A stretch of 11,984 bases of DNA from Smittium mucronatum (taxonomy: Eukaryota; Kickxellomycota; Harpellomycetes; Harpellales; Legeriomycetaceae): the NCBI GenBank assembly GCA_001953115.1, contig LSSL01007615.1, positions 1 through 11,984 of the forward strand, written 5' to 3'. Of this stretch, positions 8,215 through 11,984 are shown piece after piece. The stretch's first letter is position 1, and each line of letters opens with the position of its first letter. The notes under the pieces were generated by a model. The model made no database searches, was not told where the DNA came from, and saw only the letters and a list, made by a program, of their open reading frames with translations. The position numbers and the translations under genes are program-made.

Positions 8215-8334
8215 ACATTTAATCAAGATAAATGTATTAGTATAAGAACAAAAGTATATTTCTTTTCTGCCCGAAGACAAATTAATAAAAGCCGATTAGA
8301 TCAATATTTTGAATTAAACCAATCTAATTTCTAA
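8215..8334 (+). pseudogene. Possible LINE endonuclease fragment (C-terminal SRLD block)
   Basis: A 39-codon open piece runs between TAA 8212 and TAA 8332-8334, with no ATG. Residues 14-32 read VYFFSARRQINKSRLDQYF. LINE apurinic-type endonucleases (the exonuclease-endonuclease-phosphatase fold) end with a block of the form Y-T-F-x-S-x-R, a short gap, then S-R-[IL]-D-Y and a hydrophobic strand. Here the Y, F, S and R spacing and S26-R27-L28-D29 fit that pattern. G+C by codon position is about 28/31/13%, the most coding-like piece in the window. It is followed downstream, in order, by two other pieces that resemble later parts of the same protein. The catalytic residues upstream are not found, so this would be a truncated, dead copy. 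The assignment is by motif memory only. Confidence 0.35.
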
Positions 8335-8416
8335 TTAAAAACAACAAAATAAATGAAAAATATGAAAATCCAAGATAAAGATGTAAGAAAGAAGAATTGA
8401 TATTAATCGAAAATAA

Positions 8417-8602
8417 ATCCTTGAAAAGAGTGAGTGGTTAACAAATGATGATGGAATTTATTCTTTGGTTTTAGGATTTTTTAAAAAAAGGTTTGAAAAG
8501 CACTCTAGGCTTATTTTATTTTTTTATATTTTATGTTTTTATATAAAAACTATCACTTCCAAAAAATGGAGGATATTTTGGGAAAATAATAGAATCAATT
8601 GA
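8417..8602 (+). pseudogene. Possible LINE ORF2 linker fragment before the reverse transcriptase
   Basis: The open piece has 61 sense codons between TAA 8414 and TGA 8600-8602, with no ATG. Residues 7-26 read WLTNDDGIYSLVLGFFKKRF. Many LINE ORF2 proteins have, between endonuclease and reverse transcriptase, a segment with a hydrophobic residue, a [DE]-[DEK]-G turn, about eight residues, then an aromatic-rich helix (FF or FY, xx, [LF][FY]). D11-D12-G13 and F21-F22-K-K-R-F26 match that layout. The distance from this DDG to the P-G of the next fragment is 150 codons, close to what I recall for L1 ORF2. After residue 31 the peptide turns hydrophobic and loses similarity; a neighbouring frame (about 8562-8642) may continue after a frameshift. 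G+C by codon position (20/28/25%) is uninformative. Confidence 0.3.
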
Positions 8603-8780
8603 TTTAGCATATCTAGAAAATTTTAATGACATATACTTATGATAGGTATAAATTTAAATTTAAAATATTTTTATTAGACTTCAATTTCCATCTTTTATTT
8701 AAAATTTTAAAAGGAAAAAATTATATTCGGTTGATACTAAACGTTTTCTAAATCTTAAATTTTATAACCCACGGTACAGA

Positions 8781-8799
8781 AAATAAATAAATAAATAAT
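8781..8799. repeat. (AAAT)n microsatellite
   Basis: About four and a half AAAT units, which may have expanded within the decayed region between the two putative LINE fragments. Confidence 0.85.
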
Positions 8800-8833
8800 A
8801 TATAGAAATAAAAGTATAATACCAGAAAAATAA

Positions 8834-9019
8834 TCAACAGCTCGGATATTAAGTTTAATGGCTTACATAGGCCAAATTCACAAAAAATCCTTACTACCCG
8901 GAATTATAACTGAGTATAGAGTTCTGATATTTAATCTTCTGATAAAAAAACCGAATCTAGTGGTGATACTCGACTGGAAAAGAAAAATCAACGTAATTCT
9001 ACTACAAAAATTTATATGA
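8834..9019 (+). pseudogene. Possible LINE reverse-transcriptase fragment (early RT blocks)
   Basis: A piece of 61 sense codons is open between TAA 8831 and TGA 9017-9019; ATG 8858 would give 53 aa. Residues 13-29 read GQIHKKSLLPGIITEYR and residues 39-51 read KPNLVVILDWKRK. LINE reverse transcriptases carry an I-H-x-x-Q-x-x-F-x-P-G-R block, then an amphipathic helix, then block A, a hydrophobic strand ending [LI]-D-x-x-K-A-F-D with a catalytic aspartate. Here P22-G23 and L46-D47-W48 fit, but the Q, the R after PG and the second half of block A are changed, and PG to LD is several residues shorter than in L1. Later blocks (QG-PLSP, the YADD or FADD box) are not found in the AT-rich DNA beyond. 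G+C is about 42% at position 1. A DIRS-type reverse transcriptase is a less good alternative. Confidence 0.35.
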
Positions 9020-10824
9020 TCTGTGTACAAGTAATTATTTTATTTTATTATAACCGAAATCATTTCTAATGAAGGTAAACTATACTAAATTAAAAACCAA
9101 AAAACGATCCATAAAAAATCACTAAGTCTAATTATTAAATATATACACATAAATATAGACTTTTGAAAAATAATTTCTAGCAAAATTAATTATATAAAAT
9201 TTTATTTGAATTCTTATAAAAAATTTTAATATTATTTTATTGGTAATTTTTAATGTTTAATTATTTAACCTATAATATTTATTTATTAAAAATAAAATCA
9301 TGTATAACTCGGTCCATATTATAATAAATTTAATTGCTAAAAATGTAGATTTAATTTAATGCATCATAAACATAAATTTAATAAAAGTTCTTTCTAATAG
9401 CGTAAATTTACTAAAAAATATTCAATTTCACATTTGAAGATCTTTTTACACTTTTATTAAACGATTATAAAATTATATAAAATAATTATATCGAATAATA
9501 TAATTTAAATTTAAATTTAAATTTTTAAATTGATTCATTTAACCGAATTCCAGTGGATATAAAGTGGCCAGAAAGCTAGAAATTAAACGTTAATATTTTT
9601 ATTTTTTTTTATCAAATTTATAAAGCCATACTTTTCGCTGTATTTAAATAAAATAATTTAATCCTAAAAAAAATCCATTTAATATAAATCGGTGAAAATT
9701 ACAAGAAAATGTATATTTTTTAAAAAAATCTTTATAAGTTAATTAAGTGGAGTTTATCTTAATTTGGTTTTGATTTATATATGAAATCACTATTAATTAA
9801 TTTAAAAATAAAATAGTAATAAATTTATTTGGGATAAACTAGAATTTTCTCATCTTTATGTAAAATGGCTTAAAATTTGTAAAATCAAAGATGTGAATCA
9901 TTGGCATATTTTTTATATAGTATCAAGTTATTACACAAAAAAAATAGCTAAATTTTTTCTATTCATATCGGAGTATGTTTAGCGGAAAATATATTATTCA
10001 TATTTCATTATTTAAATATCCACAATAGAAATATATGATTAATGAGGTTCATAGGTTTATAAGAAAAATTTTAGGCTGATTCGCTTCTATCAGAAATAAT
10101 TTAAAGGATATAAAGTTAATATTATGATATTCTTATTGATCTCAAATATTATAAATTAATTCTTAAGAAATATCTTTTTAATTTAATATAGTGCGTAGAA
10201 GTTTAACTTATACATTCGAAAATTAGATATTTAGCTTATTTTATTAATAAATTTTTTTGGCAGATAAAATAAAAAAACTACTTTTTTAGTAAGAAATAAA
10301 AAAAATTAGTTATATGAAATATAAATACTCTAGAATAAGATGGATTCCTGTGTTATTCTATCGCTGTGTACTTAGTAAAACTTAATTTAAAACCATCATC
10401 TGATACACACCACCCATAAATGCTTTAAGTAGAATGGCCTGTTAATACTACGCAGTATTTTTAATTTATGAATTTTTAAAGGTTTATTTTGAAATTTTAA
10501 ACATAATTTTTACTGGTATAGTTGTATCCCGTTTAAGCAAAAACGAAATCACAATGTTTTAGTGCAAATATTTTAATTTTTTTTATTTTTATTAGAAAAA
10601 GTTAATATTATTACTATATTTTGAATGATGAAGCGGCTTATGTAATCGATTTTTTTTTGGAAAACAAATCTAAAAGCGCATTTTATCAAAGATATTTTTT
10701 TTTATTAAAAATAAGATAACTTATAAAATATCAGTTTATTTTTTTATTCTAAATTATTCAATTTAAAATAAATAATTTTTTTCCCCCGTTTTTAGAAATC
10801 AAAATACGAATTTCGGATTAAAAG
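9020..10824. other. No supported gene
   Basis: Very AT-rich DNA. The remaining reverse-transcriptase blocks expected within about 300-400 bases of 9019 are not visible. A slightly less AT-rich patch at 10325-10445 has short open readings on both strands (23 codons each), too short to call. Five consecutive C at 10783-10787 are the only notable C run. Confidence 0.55.
9502..9524. repeat. (AATTTA)n hexamer repeat
   Basis: Nearly four units of AATTTA make a self-complementary stretch. A shorter version, AAATTTAAATTTAAAA, occurs near 8650. Confidence 0.8.
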
Positions 10825-10953
10825 ATGGAAAAAGGAAAAAAAATGGCTTTTTTTTTTAAATTATTTCGAAATATATATTGGATCTTTTTTATATTTGGTA
10901 TATCAGGATTAAAAATGAAAACAGAAATTGTATCTGAAAATAGGACCAATTAA
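10825..10953 (+). CDS. Small putative membrane-peptide ORF (42 aa)
   Basis: From ATG 10825, right after an upstream TAA at 10819, 42 codons run to TAA 10951-10953. The peptide starts with a basic segment (MEKGKKMAFFFKLFR), then a hydrophobic stretch (about residues 13-28), then a polar tail ending SENRTN. That is the layout of a single-pass or signal-anchored small protein. G+C by codon position is about 21/26/17%. There is no recognised family and no neighbour. T-rich DNA often encodes such hydrophobic segments by accident, so this is only a candidate. Confidence 0.15.
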   Translation: MEKGKKMAFFFKLFRNIYWIFFIFGISGLKMKTEIVSENRTN

Positions 10954-11255
10954 ATTCACAAATACTAATGGTTTTTATGCAGATTATATATATAGTCAGC
11001 ATCAACCACCATACCTTCAATTTAAATATTTATAGACATTAATAAAAAAATAGATAATTGTTAAATATTTTTTACCCAATAAAAAAAATTCAGATACAAA
11101 ATACAACGTTAATTTTTTCTAAAGAAATAAATAACTTTAATTTCTAAGCCAATATATATGTATATATAATTCAATTAATTTTTCAATTTTTTCCATTTTC
11201 AGGAAAATATGTGAAAATGGAGTGCTTGTTAATTAAGTATTATAAAAAAATACAA
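10954..11255. other. No supported gene; AT palindromes
   Basis: Spacer with short alternating AT tracts near 10984-10995 and at 11151-11169, the latter an imperfect palindrome of AT units around a central G. Confidence 0.5.
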
Positions 11256-11540
11256 TTAATTATAAAAAATTAAAATGATAAAAATAATATAAGTATATAA
11301 ATTATATTCATAAGTAATAGCCCTCTGAGTTTCTATTGATTGGTGTAGATGTATTTTCATAAGCTGTAAGTCTAAATTTTGAATATAGTTCTGAATAGTA
11401 CTCTTAAAAATATTTATGTTCTCTGATAATATTAATGTATATAATGAAAATGACTTAAATCTAATAAATATGCGTGATATTTTAAAAAAGAAAATTATAA
11501 AATTACTGCCGTAATTACAAATTTTTTTTATGAAATTCAT
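11256..11540 (-). CDS. Longest minus-strand ORF (94 aa), doubtful
   Basis: An ATG at 11540 on the minus strand opens 94 codons to TAA at 11256. The N-terminus (MNFIKKICNYGSNFIIFFFK) and the C-terminus (YIIFIILIFYN) are hydrophobic. The middle, roughly residues 38-75, is polar and could form an amphipathic helix (for example NIFKSTIQNYIQNLDLQLMK). Hand-counted G+C by codon position is 16, 18 and 19 of 94, with no coding bias at all. By my estimate a frame this long is expected about 0.1 times per window by chance, so length alone is only mildly suggestive. No family is recognised. Confidence 0.15.
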   Translation of the reverse strand: MNFIKKICNYGSNFIIFFFKISRIFIRFKSFSLYTLILSENINIFKSTIQNYIQNLDLQLMKIHLHQSIETQRAITYEYNLYTYIIFIILIFYN

Positions 11541-11970
11541 AAAATATATCCCTAAAAAGTTTTTAGATACAGAAGATGTATATTTTAGTAATAAGGAAAT
11601 TAGACTAGAATTTAATAATATAAAAAACTCCTTTTATGTATTAAACACTAAAATACAGATATATTTGGCATTTTAATATATTTTACTTGTAATTAAATAC
11701 ACTTTTGTGATGATTTTAATATATTGATATTAATTTTTTATTTAATTTAGAATAAAAAAGAATAATTAAAATATGAAAATTTTTTGTTAATATTAATTTT
11801 TAAGTGTTATAATATAAGTGAAAGTTTCAACCATCATTTAAAGTAAATATTTAATCTTATTTTTTCATCAAGGTACAAATGAATAATTATAATATTAAAT
11901 AAGCATTTTAAAAAGTGTTCTAAATTTATTACAGGCATAATTTTATATCGTTAATTTTAAAAAAATAACA
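11541..11970. other. No supported gene
   Basis: AT-rich DNA without open frames, repeats or RNA signatures that I can support. Confidence 0.5.
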
Positions 11971-11984
11971 ATATATATATATAT
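11971..11984. repeat. (AT)n microsatellite at the right end
   Basis: Seven AT units close the window, mirroring the run at 1-21. Confidence 0.95.

Noticed and set aside
8834..9019. DIRS-type (tyrosine-recombinase element) reverse transcriptase
   Set aside because: The L-x-x-x-I-G pattern is also reminiscent of DIRS elements, but the upstream linker block and the LDW block fit a LINE order better.
10353..10424. Minus-strand reading SIYGWCVSDDGFKLSFTKYT in 23 codons
   Set aside because: It looks protein-like but is very short, closed by stops on both sides, and matches no family I recognise.
1..11984. tRNA and rRNA genes
   Set aside because: I looked for T-loop (GGTTCGAATC-like) and acceptor-stem patterns and conserved rRNA strings on both strands. 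Near matches such as at 6285 and 6357 lack the pairing arms.
1..11984. Repeat-induced point mutation (fungal RIP) as the cause of the A/T richness
   Set aside because: Hand-sampled TpA/ApT ratios of about 0.7, 0.9 and 1.2 in three lines, with no loss of CpA/TpG in the line checked, give no consistent RIP signature. The sample is small, so this is not excluded.
1..11984. Terminal inverted repeats of a single transposon spanning the window
   Set aside because: Apart from the AT microsatellites, the first and last 150 bases show no inverted similarity.
1..11984. CRISPR array or bacterial operon
   Set aside because: No regularly spaced repeat of 20-40 bases exists, and gene density is far below any bacterial genome.

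Overview
This 11,984-base window is extremely A+T-rich: lines counted by hand range from about 63% to 93% A+T, and the whole is roughly 80%. It is packed with homopolymer A/T runs and short AT microsatellites, and both ends sit inside (AT)n. I find no confident complete gene, tRNA, rRNA, CRISPR array or insertion sequence. The longest standard-code frames are under 100 codons, about what chance allows at this composition. This looks like eukaryotic nuclear intergenic or decayed DNA from a very AT-rich genome. Ciliates, anaerobic fungi, microsporidia and various invertebrates would all fit, and I cannot name the organism.

Layout. Bases 1-1800 are the least AT-rich part and hold several short open frames, one TGA-free frame running 550-1803, and a good inverted repeat at 986-1023. 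Bases 1800-2950 hold two small dyads near 2174-2211, an open frame ending at 2717, and a stop-ridden but protein-like stretch around 2764-2934. Bases 2950-6200 are almost pure A/T, broken by a series of G-rich clusters that all lie on the plus strand. Bases 6240-6992 contain two unusually open frames that may be remains of coding sequence. Bases 7000-8200 are mostly featureless, apart from a 33-base imperfect repeat spaced 120 bases apart. Bases 9020-11984 are again AT-rich, with only doubtful short ORFs.

The most informative part is 8215-9019. Three short open pieces on the plus strand, in the right order, resemble three successive parts of an L1-like non-LTR retrotransposon (LINE) ORF2 protein: the end of the endonuclease domain, the linker segment before the reverse transcriptase, and the first reverse-transcriptase blocks. 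Stops and frame changes separate them, so if the reading is right this is a dead, AT-drifted LINE fossil. The assignment rests on motif recognition only and needs a translated profile search.

Nothing here can be read as a working operon or pathway. Candidate ORFs are listed with low confidence so that they can be tested.
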